In this document: piece by piece, positions 5,785 through 13,249 of the stretch
Position numbering within the stretch: position 1 is the first letter of the stretch
Layout: each line of letters begins with the position of its first letter
Assembly (NCBI GenBank): GCA_002365855.1
Contig: DFAP01000082.1
Location: 1 to 20,683, forward strand
Direction of reading: 5' to 3'
Length of the DNA: 20,683 bases
Source: Pelotomaculum sp. UBA3103
GTDB lineage: Bacteria; Bacillota; Desulfotomaculia; Desulfotomaculales; Pelotomaculaceae
Made by a program: the position numbers and the translations under genes
Notes under the pieces: model-generated
Seen by the model: only the letters and a program-made list of their open reading frames with translations
What the model was told of the DNA's origin: nothing
The model's database searches: none

Positions 5785-7203
5785 TTGACAGAGCATCAGC
5801 AGGTGATATTCGCCACGATAGTATTTATAGCAACCTATGTGGTCATAGTATCAGAAAGAATTCACCGCACCACAGTGGCGCTGGTCGGCGCGGCGCTGGT
5901 AGTATTAACAGGCATTATCGTCCCGGAAAAAGCTGTGCTGGCCATTGATTTCAACACCATCGGGCTGTTGGTAGGCATGATGATCATCGTCGGCATTACC
6001 AGGCATACCGGTGTCTTTGAGTACCTGGCCATAAAAGCGGCCAAGGTCTCAAAGGGCGAGCCGCTGAAAATCCTCGCTGCTCTTGCTCTGATCACAGCAG
6101 TATTATCAGCGCTCTTAGACAATGTCACAACCGTGCTGCTGATCGTCCCTGTTACCTTCGCCATAGCCAGGCAGCTTAAAATTACCCCGCTGCCGTTTCT
6201 GATCACTGAGATCATCGCGTCAAATATCGGCGGCACCGCCACGTTGATTGGCGACCCGCCCAACATTATGATCGGGAGCGCCACCGGGCTCGGCTTCATG
6301 GACTTCGTCATTAACCTTACCCCTATTGTCGTGGTAATCTACGTTTTTACGGTTTTCCTGCTCCAGGTCATCTACCGCAAACAGATGGTGGCGCGTGACG
6401 AACTGAGGGAAAATATCATGCAGCTTGACGAGAACAAAGAATTGAAAGACCCCGTCCTGCTGCGCAGGAGCCTGATCGTGCTGGGATTGACCATACTGGG
6501 ATTTGTTTTGCACCAGTACTTACACCTTGAATCATCAGCGGTAGCCCTGTCGGGAGCAACCCTTTTGCTCCTGCTCTCCAGGGAAGATCCTGAACACGCC
6601 CTGCAGGTCGTGGAATGGCCGGTAATTTTCTTCTTCATCGGCCTGTTTGTGGTTGTTGGCGCCCTGGAAGAGGTCGGGGTTATTGAAGCCGTAGCCAAGT
6701 GGGGTCTGGAAACAACCGGAGGCAATATGCTTCCCACGGGCATCCTTGTCCTGTGGCTCTCCGCTATCGCTTCTTCTTTTGTCGACAACATTCCGTTTGT
6801 GGCGACAATGATCCCTCTCATCAGTGATATGGGCCGCCTGGGCGGCATCGCAGACTTGAATTTTTTATGGTGGTCACTGTCCCTGGGCGCCTGCCTGGGC
6901 GGCAACGGCACCATCATCGGCGCATCAGCGAACGTGGTGGTTGTAGGCATGTCCGAAAAGAGGGGCCAGCCTATCACATTTATATCCTTTATGAAGATAG
7001 CCTTTCCGCTGATGCTGATGTCGATCGTGTTTGCCACAGGTTACCTGATTTTCTGGTATATATATCACACTCAGACGGCGATGGCCGTAACACTGGCGAT
7101 AGGTGTATTCCTTGCCCTTCTTTACCGGCCGGCGTCAGCGATGCTGGCAAAGAGTATCAATAAGAATAAACATGACCTGCTCGAGGAAAAGAATCTGCCT
7201 TAA
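5785..7203 (+). CDS. ArsB/NhaD-family ion permease (ion transporter superfamily)
   Basis: This 472-aa membrane protein has about 11-12 hydrophobic segments in two inverted halves. Each half carries the superfamily signature. The first has LDNVTTVLL near 112 followed by NIGGTATLIGDPPN near 150. The second has FVDNIPFVATMIP near 332 followed by LGGNGTIIGASANVV near 372. These are the re-entrant substrate and cation sites of ArsB, NhaD and SLC13-type carriers. Whether it moves Na+/H+, arsenite or a carboxylate cannot be read directly. There is no ars gene nearby, and the shared leader element with eam favours Na+ export. The TTG start at 5785 has AGAAGGGG upstream. The P-type ATPase follows 35 bp later and is probably co-transcribed. 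Confidence 0.88.
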   Translation: MTEHQQVIFATIVFIATYVVIVSERIHRTTVALVGAALVVLTGIIVPEKAVLAIDFNTIGLLVGMMIIVGITRHTGVFEYLAIKAAKVSKGEPLKILAALALITAVLSALLDNVTTVLLIVPVTFAIARQLKITPLPFLITEIIASNIGGTATLIGDPPNIMIGSATGLGFMDFVINLTPIVVVIYVFTVFLLQVIYRKQMVARDELRENIMQLDENKELKDPVLLRRSLIVLGLTILGFVLHQYLHLESSAVALSGATLLLLLSREDPEHALQVVEWPVIFFFIGLFVVVGALEEVGVIEAVAKWGLETTGGNMLPTGILVLWLSAIASSFVDNIPFVATMIPLISDMGRLGGIADLNFLWWSLSLGACLGGNGTIIGASANVVVVGMSEKRGQPITFISFMKIAFPLMLMSIVFATGYLIFWYIYHTQTAMAVTLAIGVFLALLYRPASAMLAKSINKNKHDLLEEKNLP

Positions 7204-7238
7204 AGATTTTGGCTGGAATAAAAAGGAGGAGAGCCTCG

Positions 7239-9989
7239 ATAGATAAGCTTCCCATCGCCTGGCATGCTCTGCCTGAAAAAGAAATTTTCGAGAAGCTCCA
7301 GACCGTTACCGGAGGGCTCAGCACCGGCCAGGCTTCTGAGCGCCAGTTAAAATATGGAAAGAATATACTTCCGGTTAAAAAGCCACCCACTGCCCTGACC
7401 ATCTTTTTGCACCAGTTCTTAAGCCCGTTGATATACATTTTGCTGGCAGCCGGTGGTATTTCCATCATGATGGGAGAAGAAAAAGACGCGTTCTTCATCT
7501 TTGCTGTTGTTCTCCTGAACGCCACGATAGGCACTTTTCAGGAATGGAAAGCCGAAAAGAGCGCTGCCGCCCTCCAGAGCCTGTTAATAACAACCGCCCG
7601 GGTAAGAAGGGACGGCGTGGAAATTCAGATTTCCTCTGAAGAGCTGGTTCCGGGTGATGTTGTCCTGCTGGAATCGGGAAACAGGGTCCCGGCTGACCTT
7701 CGTTTGATCCAGGCCAATCAGGTGACTGCTGATGAATCCTTTCTTACAGGCGAATCGCTGGCATCGGAAAAAAACACTAAGGTTTCGCTGAGAGACGACC
7801 TTCCGGTCACCGACCGGCATAACACAGCGTTTGCCGGGTCAACGGTGATATCCGGACGCGGCGCCGGTGTAGTAATAGAGACCGGCATCCAGACCGAGGT
7901 AGGCAAAATTGCCAAGTCGATAACTTCAACGAAAGACGCCAAACCACCCCTGGTCCTTCGCATGGAGCAGTTTGCCCGGCAGATCACCCTGATTGTGGTT
8001 GCGGCCAGCGTTCTGCTTGCGATAGTCGGCATTTTAAAAGGGATGCCTCTGATGCATGTATTCTTCCTGGCGGTGGCCCTGGCGGTGTCAGCCATTCCCG
8101 AAGGACTCCCCGTGGCCATGACTGTGGCGCTATCCATAGCAACCAACAGGATGGCCAAAAGGAATGTAATCGTGCGCAGGCTCACCGCTGTCGAAGGTCT
8201 GGGCAGCTGCACCTTTATCGCCAGCGATAAAACCGGTACGCTCACAGTGAACCAGCAGACCGTAAAGCTGATTTCCCTCCCGCCGCACGACCGGTTTTCT
8301 GTATCGGGCGAGGGATACGCCGGAGTGGGAGAGATTACCAACGAAACAGGAGACGCTCTAACCGGTGAAGAAACTACCCAGTTAAAAGAACTGGCCATAG
8401 CCGGCATTATGTGTAATGAGGGCGAGCTTTCATATAACACTGCCAGCGGAGAGTGGTCGCACCACGGCGACGCCGTCGATGTAGCCCTGCTGACCTATGG
8501 ATATAAGATGGGATTGGACCCTGTGGGGGTAAGACTACAGTCAGATAATACCGGGGAAATACCGTTTGAGTCGGAACGAAGGTATGCCGCCACGTTTTAC
8601 CGGGCCGACGGCAGGATAAAGGCTGCTGTCAAGGGCGCCGTGGAAACGGTCCTGCCCTTTTGCCGTGATATGATGACCTCGCAGGGGATAACCGGGATCA
8701 GCAGAGCGGCAGTTGAGGAAGAACTTATTGTACTGGCCGGGATGGGTTATCGTGTTATCGCAGTAGCCGGGGCTGAAATGAATGAAGGAGAGGAAATCTC
8801 CGCGTTTGAGGATTTAGAAGAGCCCGTGCTTACACTCCTCGGTCTGGTCTGCTTCATTGACCCCCTGCGGCCCGAGGTGAAGATAGCAGTCGACAAGTGC
8901 AAGCAGGCCGGGATCCAGGTCGGCATGATTACCGGCGACCACCCGGCGACAGCACTGGCCATCGCCCGGGAACTGGGCATAGCAGATTCTGAAAATGATA
9001 TCGTTACGGGCGCGCAGCTGGCCGGAATCCAGCCTGCCGACTGCCCCGAATTTATCCAGACAGTGGCAGGAGCACATGTCTTTGCCCGCGTGACACCCCT
9101 GCAAAAGCTCCACATCGTCGACGCCCTGTTAAAGCTGGGGCATTTTGTAGCGGTCACGGGAGACGGTGTAAACGACGCCCCCGCCCTGCGCAGGGCCAAC
9201 ATCGGGGTTGCAATGGGATCGGGAACAGACGTGGCCAAGGATACGGCATCAATCATCGTTACCGACGATAACTTTGCTTCCATAGAGGCAGGAGTGGAAG
9301 AAGGCCGCTTTGCTTACGACAACGTCCGCAAAGTTACCTACCTGCTCATTGCCACCGGGCTGGCCGAGGTAATTTTGTTTGCCCTGGCGCTGATATTTAA
9401 CATGCCTTTGCCCCTCTTAGCGGTACAGCTGCTCTGGCTGAACCTGGTGACCAACGGCATTCAGGATGTGGCCCTGGCCTTTGAGGGCGGTGAGCCCGGC
9501 GTCATGAACCGGCCGCCGCGCAAGCCGACAGAGAGCATATTTAACCGCCTGATGATCAGTCAGACAGTTGTTTCAGGCGTAGTCATGGCCCTGGTCGCTT
9601 TTTCCACCTGGTTCTGGCTGCTTCATATCGGGTGGGAGGAAGTCCCGGCCCGCAACATGGTATTATTGCTGATGGTGCTGCTGGAAAATTTCCATGTGTT
9701 TAACTGCCGCTCCGAGCGCGTGTCAGCGTTCAGGGTGCCCCTGAGGCGGAACCTGCTTCTCGTAGGTGGTGTTTTGGCAGCGCAGCTCATACACATCCTG
9801 GCCATGCACATACCCTTTTTCCAAAATGTCCTGCAGGCTTCTCCCGTTGCCTTCAAGGACTGGATCGTGATGCTTCTCCTGGCGTCAACCATACTGGCAG
9901 CCATGGAAATATTCAAGTTCATAACCAGGAAAAATTCACCCGGACCTGCTGAATCAAAAGAAAAAGGCAGCTATATGCCGGGTTATTGA
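7239..9989 (+). CDS. P2-type cation-transporting ATPase (Ca2+-ATPase-like)
   Basis: All P-type ATPase landmarks are present: an N-terminal cation ATPase domain, TGES (actuator, 170-173), PEGLP in TM4 (287-291), the phosphorylation motif DKTGTLT with D330, MITGDHPATA, and TGDGVNDAP (640-648). A six-helix C-terminal block follows. The overall layout is like bacterial PMR1/SERCA-type pumps, about 916 aa. In TM6 the sequence is NLVTNGIQD (735-743), with Asn739 where SERCA has Asp800, so Ca2+ specificity is uncertain. Start: AAGGAGGAG ends near 7231 and the only suitably spaced in-frame codon is ATA at 7239, giving (M)DKLPIAWH, which fits the family N-terminus. An in-frame TTG at 7209 lies before this site and has no site of its own. 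An AUA start or a base error for ATG is therefore likely. Confidence 0.93.
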   Translation: MDKLPIAWHALPEKEIFEKLQTVTGGLSTGQASERQLKYGKNILPVKKPPTALTIFLHQFLSPLIYILLAAGGISIMMGEEKDAFFIFAVVLLNATIGTFQEWKAEKSAAALQSLLITTARVRRDGVEIQISSEELVPGDVVLLESGNRVPADLRLIQANQVTADESFLTGESLASEKNTKVSLRDDLPVTDRHNTAFAGSTVISGRGAGVVIETGIQTEVGKIAKSITSTKDAKPPLVLRMEQFARQITLIVVAASVLLAIVGILKGMPLMHVFFLAVALAVSAIPEGLPVAMTVALSIATNRMAKRNVIVRRLTAVEGLGSCTFIASDKTGTLTVNQQTVKLISLPPHDRFSVSGEGYAGVGEITNETGDALTGEETTQLKELAIAGIMCNEGELSYNTASGEWSHHGDAVDVALLTYGYKMGLDPVGVRLQSDNTGEIPFESERRYAATFYRADGRIKAAVKGAVETVLPFCRDMMTSQGITGISRAAVEEELIVLAGMGYRVIAVAGAEMNEGEEISAFEDLEEPVLTLLGLVCFIDPLRPEVKIAVDKCKQAGIQVGMITGDHPATALAIARELGIADSENDIVTGAQLAGIQPADCPEFIQTVAGAHVFARVTPLQKLHIVDALLKLGHFVAVTGDGVNDAPALRRANIGVAMGSGTDVAKDTASIIVTDDNFASIEAGVEEGRFAYDNVRKVTYLLIATGLAEVILFALALIFNMPLPLLAVQLLWLNLVTNGIQDVALAFEGGEPGVMNRPPRKPTESIFNRLMISQTVVSGVVMALVAFSTWFWLLHIGWEEVPARNMVLLLMVLLENFHVFNCRSERVSAFRVPLRRNLLLVGGVLAAQLIHILAMHIPFFQNVLQASPVAFKDWIVMLLLASTILAAMEIFKFITRKNSPGPAESKEKGSYMPGY

Positions 9990-10092
9990 TAATTCTATCA
10001 TAGGCTCTTATCAGGGCAAAAAAGAGCTGAAGAACCTTTATATAACAGTTTCTTTGTGCTCTTTATAACCGAACAACCGAATTGTCACCTCG

Positions 10093-10125
10093 AACCTCCT
10101 GTGTGTACGGGAGGTTGTCTTTTTT
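10093..10125 (+). terminator. intrinsic terminator after the P-type ATPase
   Basis: AACCTCC (10093-10099) pairs with GGAGGTT (10110-10116), then GTC and a run of six T. It ends the permease-ATPase transcript about 100 nt after the stop codon. Confidence 0.8.
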
Positions 10126-10164
10126 ACAACATCCAGGATCTATTTGAAACTCTTGGGCAGCATG

Positions 10165-10195
10165 TGTATTTTTAGACTTGTACGGAGACATAATA
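10165..10195 (+). promoter_or_regulatory. sigma-G-like forespore promoter
   Basis: TGTATT (10165-10170), an 18-bp spacer and CATAATA (10189-10195) fit the Bacillus sigma-G consensus (GHATR, 18 bp, CATNHTA) at 11 of 12 defined positions. RNA would start near 10203, before the DUF1540 ribosome binding site at 10219. This suggests late forespore expression of the small-gene cluster, though no mapping data are available here. Confidence 0.5.
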
Positions 10196-10232
10196 ATATT
10201 CAAATTACTTGCTCATTTAGGAGGTAAAACTC

Positions 10233-10388
10233 ATGTCCAAGGTAATGAAATGCATGTGCGAGGAATGTCACTACAACGAGAGCTTCGAGTGCCACGCCGA
10301 CGGTATCGAAGTGCAGTCCAGCGGCGACAGAAAGGTCGAGACTTCTGACGGGACCTGCTGCCATACTTTTAAGCGCAAAAACAGGTAA
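10233..10388 (+). CDS. DUF1540 small Cys-rich protein
   Basis: This 51-aa protein begins MSKVMKCMCEECHYN and has six cysteines: C7, C9, C12, C20, C42 and C43. Their arrangement, including the closing TCCHTFK, is that of DUF1540, a short clostridial and bacillar domain thought to bind metal. AGGAGG lies 8 bases before the ATG. The gene is first in a run of three small same-strand genes behind a sigma-G-like promoter, so a spore-related role is plausible. No precise function is known. Confidence 0.8.
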   Translation: MSKVMKCMCEECHYNESFECHADGIEVQSSGDRKVETSDGTCCHTFKRKNR

Positions 10389-10439
10389 CATTTAAAACCT
10401 GTTTTAGGATAATCTATATTCCATAAGGGGGTGAAAAAA

Positions 10440-10616
10440 TTGCCGGATAAACAGGCCATTACACAATGTGTCCAGACTTGCACTCAAGCCGCCAACAGTC
10501 TTCGCAGTGCGGCAAACGGCGTTAACAATGCAGGTGTTAGGGATATGCTAACCCAGGGCGCCCACCATATTGAACTCTGCATCCGCCAGTGTGAAAGCGC
10601 CATGCAGATGCCTTAA
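10440..10616 (+). CDS. small twin-CxxxC helical protein, paralog 1
   Basis: This protein of 58 aa is predicted to be two helices, each with a CxxxC pair: C10/C14 (CVQTC) and C47/C51 (CIRQC), with a GAHH motif just before the second pair. The closest sequence in the window is the next gene, which matches at QAIxQC, LRSxAN and GAHHxxLCI. With Cys pairs one helical turn apart, two hairpins could pack into a four-helix bundle with an inner thiol-lined core, as in Csp-type copper storage proteins; that comparison is structural inference. The start is TTG at 10440, 8 bases after AAGGGGG. A GTG at 10431 overlaps that site and is unlikely to be used. Confidence 0.75.
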   Translation: MPDKQAITQCVQTCTQAANSLRSAANGVNNAGVRDMLTQGAHHIELCIRQCESAMQMP

Positions 10617-10650
10617 TTTAACCCGATTATTCTAGGAGGTGAACAGTGTA

Positions 10651-10842
10651 GTGCAATCTAACCAGGCAATCCAGCAGTGCATACAGCAGTGCCAACAAAC
10701 AGCCGGCCAACTTCGTTCAATGGCCAATGCGGAAATGAACCCCCAGGTTAAAACCAAGTTAATAGAGGGCGCACATCACTTGGACCTGTGTATTACGGAG
10801 TGCCAATATTCCCTGCAACAGATTCAAGGCGGTATGGCTTAA
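10651..10842 (+). CDS. small twin-CxxxC helical protein, paralog 2
   Basis: This 63-aa protein has the same cysteine positions as the preceding gene: C10/C14 (CIQQC) and C47/C51 (CITEC), again with GAHH at 40-43. It is rich in Gln and lacks a signal peptide, so it should be cytosolic or packed in the spore. The start is GTG at 10651, 11 bases after AGGAGG; an upstream GTG at 10639 overlaps the Shine-Dalgarno site. It lies 34 bp after paralog 1 and is followed by a terminator, so it ends the transcript. Tandem duplication is the likely origin of the pair. Confidence 0.75.
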   Translation: MQSNQAIQQCIQQCQQTAGQLRSMANAEMNPQVKTKLIEGAHHLDLCITECQYSLQQIQGGMA

Positions 10843-10856
10843 AAAAGAAAACATAC

Positions 10857-10887
10857 AAAAGCGCGCCTTTGCGGGTGCGTTTTTTTG
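10857..10887 (+). terminator. intrinsic terminator of the small Cys-protein cluster
   Basis: CGCGCC (10862-10867) pairs with GGTGCG (10874-10879, one G-U), followed by eight T. The A-run before the stem can pair with the T-run, so it may also work weakly on the minus strand for the convergent operon. Confidence 0.75.
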
Positions 10888-10891
10888 ATTT

Positions 10892-11095
10892 TTATGATGT
10901 CTTACCCTGCAGCATCATTTGCTGGATTTCCTGCTGCAACTGGGTAACGTTTTGCATTTTTGCATCACGCATTTGAGTAAACAGCTGACGGATTTCAGGA
11001 ATTGTTATATCCATCATATGCTTATTATACATGGACTGCAGCATCATTTCTCCCTGCAGGGCGTCCTGCAGCTTATCAAGGGTATTCAATAACAT
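10892..11095 (-). CDS. small helical protein, CotF/ferritin-like
   Basis: This 67-aa protein is all-helical and Met/Gln-rich. It has features of CotF-like coat proteins: an E..M...Y segment near residues 16-24, an ITIPEIRQLF turn, then a second amphipathic helix. It has no cysteines and no signal peptide. It is the last gene of a four- or five-gene minus-strand operon with two DUF421 genes. The ATG at 11095 is only two bases after AAGGAG, so the in-frame TTG at 11089 may be the true start, giving a product two residues shorter. Family assignment is by pattern only. Confidence 0.65.
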   Translation of the reverse strand: MLLNTLDKLQDALQGEMMLQSMYNKHMMDITIPEIRQLFTQMRDAKMQNVTQLQQEIQQMMLQGKTS

Positions 11096-11147
11096 TACTC
11101 CTTCCGGTGTTTTAGTGTGTATAGAATAATCCTTTATACTTTCACTT

Positions 11148-11348
11148 CTATACTATACCAAGGCTGCTCATCTTCTGGGACAGGGTGCCATAATTATTAC
11201 GGGCGGCCATTTCCATTCCTTTAAGCATCTGCTGCTGTTTAGGATCGGTTATTTCCTGACTGAGTTGGGCATATTTCTTGGCCGTGCTTTCTTCATGAAA
11301 CAGCATCTCCTTCATAGCATTGTTCATTCGTTCCTGCTCGGTGAGCAT
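11148..11348 (-). CDS. small CotF-like spore coat protein
   Basis: This protein of 66 aa begins MLTEQERMNN. It has the two-helix pattern of the coat F domain: LFHEESTAKKYAQLSQEITDP, then QQQMLKGMEMAARNNYGTLS, ending SSLGIV. CotF-like proteins are common in endospore formers, as coat or ferritin-like helical proteins. The start is ATG at 11348, 9 bases after GGGGG, and the site overlaps the stop of the upstream DUF421 gene, so the two are translationally coupled. A GTG at 11357 lies within the ribosome binding site and is unlikely. Confidence 0.72.
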   Translation of the reverse strand: MLTEQERMNNAMKEMLFHEESTAKKYAQLSQEITDPKQQQMLKGMEMAARNNYGTLSQKMSSLGIV

Positions 11349-11360
11349 ATTTTTCACCCC

Positions 11361-12083
11361 CTAAGCGCCAGTATGCACCGAATAGTATAGTTGGCCTGAG
11401 CCATCCAGTGTGGCCACATAAACATCTTTTACGTTCAATACACCGTATTTTTGCAGTTCACCTTTTAGCCATTCCATGTTATATCCCAGTTTGCGCAGGT
11501 TTTCTTTAATCACCCGGCCTTCATTAATTAACAGCACCGGCAGCCCGGCCTCTGTGGTATTTATTTTCAAGTCCCGTGGAGTTACCGGCTGAAAGTTGGG
11601 CTTTTTTAATACGCTGACATGGCCATTGGTCTCCAGCACCGCAACCTCCACTTCGGCCAGGTTGGGGGCGTCGGCCTGACGTATCTCCGACAGGAGCAGT
11701 TCCAGCGGGAAAAGCGCTTTCTTCATGTTTTGCCGCAGGATTTTTCCACCTACCACCAGGGGGATAGCCATACCGCCAATAACCCGGGACATGGTGCGGC
11801 TTTTAACCATGACATAGGAAATTAAATAATGAAGGACATAGATCGTAACTATTGCCGTCAGCACGTTGGCAAAGCTTATCTTTGAATCAAACAGCGGAGA
11901 AGCCACCAGGCCGCCCATCATCCAGAAAAAGGCGAAGTCGTAACCGGCATACTGGCCGCCTGAACGCCTTGGCAAAAACCGGCTGGCAAAGTAAAGGATT
12001 ACCCCCACAGCCAGAGTACGTACAAGGAAACCGGCTGAACTTAGTTTTTCTACCGATCCGAAAATTGAAGCTAAATCTTCCAA
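11361..12083 (-). CDS. DUF421 (YetF-like) membrane protein B
   Basis: This 240-aa protein has three N-terminal membrane segments (about 17-37, 49-65 and 71-93), then a cytoplasmic YetF C-terminal domain. The domain shows the usual pattern: a helix LELLLSEIRQ, the strand pair VEVAVLETNGHVSVLKK, then LPVLLINEGRVIKENLRKLG. The start is TTG at 12083 with AAGGTGAG upstream, 15 bp after the preceding DUF421 gene. DUF421 proteins occur in pairs in spore formers, and a DUF421-DUF1657 protein (2Duf) is linked to spore membrane strength and heat resistance in Bacillus. A role in the spore inner membrane is likely but not shown here. The N-terminal half is more divergent from the family than that of its neighbour. 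Confidence 0.85.
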   Translation of the reverse strand: MEDLASIFGSVEKLSSAGFLVRTLAVGVILYFASRFLPRRSGGQYAGYDFAFFWMMGGLVASPLFDSKISFANVLTAIVTIYVLHYLISYVMVKSRTMSRVIGGMAIPLVVGGKILRQNMKKALFPLELLLSEIRQADAPNLAEVEVAVLETNGHVSVLKKPNFQPVTPRDLKINTTEAGLPVLLINEGRVIKENLRKLGYNMEWLKGELQKYGVLNVKDVYVATLDGSGQLYYSVHTGA

Positions 12084-12098
12084 CGTCTCACCTTCTTT

Positions 12099-12800
12099 TT
12101 AAGCGCTGACATAAATGGCTCCGTCAGCCTGCAGGGCGGCCACAAACACATCCTCGGGCCGCGGGAATCCCTTTTCGGCAAGCCTGGTTTTAAGCCAGTC
12201 TAGGTCAAGTCCCAACATATTCAGGTTCTCTTCATCTACTTGTCCATCATGAACCAATAATGTCGGGAGAGCAGCATATTTCACCGGGAGGTTCATCTGC
12301 TGCCTGGTGACAGGTAATGTGGCCGACTTTTTAATGACGCTGATCTTCCCGGTAGGCTCAAGAACAGCATAGGTTACCTCGGTCAGGTTATGCGCCGCCT
12401 TCAACCTGAGCTGTCCGAGCAGGTTGTCGATGGTGACGTGAGTATCCAGCAGGTTTTTCTTGTTAATCCGCCCGTTTTCAATGAGGATTACCGGCCCCCG
12501 GTCAATAGCCTTGGGCCACTTGATATCAAGGTAAGAGTAAAGAACATTCACCAAGGAGTACGCAAATACAATCAACAGGGCGGCCGTAAGCGAAGCTTCG
12601 GCGTTTACCATCCGTACCGCCGATAAACTCATTATTCCTGCCGCCACCAGGTAGTTATGGCCGGCAAGAATACTCACTTCGCGGTGGCCCATCCACCTGA
12701 TGCCTATGATTAGCGCAAAGTACAGCAGCGTAGCCCGCAGAGCGAACCCCCAGAGAGGTAATTCTTTAGCTCCGTTGAAAACTGCTTGCAACTCACCCAT
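12099..12800 (-). CDS. DUF421 (YetF-like) membrane protein A
   Basis: This 233-aa protein has three membrane segments (about 16-38, 44-64 and 69-90). The family-typical IRWMGHREVS loop lies between the first two. Then comes the conserved cytoplasmic domain GPVILIENGRINKKNLL, LGQLRLKAAHNLTEVTYAVL and ISVIKK. It is a closer match to standard YetF than the second copy. The ATG at 12800 follows GGAGGG at 12807-12812. It leads the DUF421-DUF421-CotF-CotF operon, preceded by a 37-aa membrane ORF. The two DUF421 proteins are probably partners in one membrane complex (inference from pairing). Confidence 0.88.
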   Translation of the reverse strand: MGELQAVFNGAKELPLWGFALRATLLYFALIIGIRWMGHREVSILAGHNYLVAAGIMSLSAVRMVNAEASLTAALLIVFAYSLVNVLYSYLDIKWPKAIDRGPVILIENGRINKKNLLDTHVTIDNLLGQLRLKAAHNLTEVTYAVLEPTGKISVIKKSATLPVTRQQMNLPVKYAALPTLLVHDGQVDEENLNMLGLDLDWLKTRLAEKGFPRPEDVFVAALQADGAIYVSA

Positions 12801-12818
12801 AATTAGCCCTCCATCCGG

Positions 12819-12932
12819 TTACTTTAAGAGTTCGGACAGGATTAGCGCCTGGATGACCGCCACTATCCCGATAATCAGAGCGCTGTGGAAGCCCCTTGGC
12901 TGTGTAAGATGTTCTGGCCATAGCCAGATCAT
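12819..12932 (-). CDS. possible 37-aa single-pass membrane protein
   Basis: An ATG at 12932 opens a 37-codon frame, MIWLWPEHLTQ..., that ends in a hydrophobic helix (ALIIGIVAVIQALILSELLK) at a TAA 18 bp before DUF421 A. A weak AGGA lies 4 bases upstream of the ATG. The hydrophobic helix, the clear stop and the operon position support a real gene. Its short length and weak ribosome site leave doubt. I do not recognise the family. Confidence 0.45.
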   Translation of the reverse strand: MIWLWPEHLTQPRGFHSALIIGIVAVIQALILSELLK

Positions 12933-13249
12933 TTTCCTGGTTTTTAGGGGAGTGGCCGGATTAATCAGTTTTTCATCTTTAGCCCGTAAGTATAAATTAT
13001 CACAATCAGGGTTATTGTTTTATTGTCTCTTTTTGTTGACGAATATATTCTTAACCGCAAGATTACAACCATTAAAAAAGAAGGGTGTCCCCCCCCTCTT
13101 CAAAGAGCATTAATTAATTTTAATTGCTACAGGTAAGTCTAATTAAGGCCTTCCTCCCGGGAACTTAATACATTTTTTTACATTTCCCCTGCGGTCAAGA
13201 ATGTATAAAAGGAGCCTTTTTTAGGCTCCTTGCTGTACATTAACCGGTC
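12933..13249. other. gene-free spacer upstream of the DUF421 operon
   Basis: This 317-bp AT-rich stretch has no convincing gene. On the minus strand it holds a weak hairpin with six T (13101-13074) and the terminator at 13204-13231. A CAATA, 18 bp, TATACTT pair near 12980-13010 loosely resembles a sigma-G promoter for the DUF421 operon, but the match is poor. Confidence 0.5.
13204..13231 (-). terminator. intrinsic terminator of twin-CxxxC paralog 3
   Basis: AAGGAGCC (minus, 13231-13224) pairs with GGCTCCTT (13216-13209) around a 7-nt loop, followed by T-rich sequence. It lies about 20 nt after the stop of the 57-aa gene. Confidence 0.75.

Noticed and set aside
5862..9922. Several long minus-strand open frames opposite the permease and the P-type ATPase (for example 6372-7037, 7718-8440, 8747-9283)
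   Set aside because: They are antisense shadows of strongly conserved genes, low in complexity and without family motifs or ribosome sites.
10431..10641. GTG at 10431 and GTG at 10639 as start codons of the two CxxxC proteins
   Set aside because: Each overlaps its own Shine-Dalgarno site; TTG 10440 and GTG 10651 are correctly spaced.
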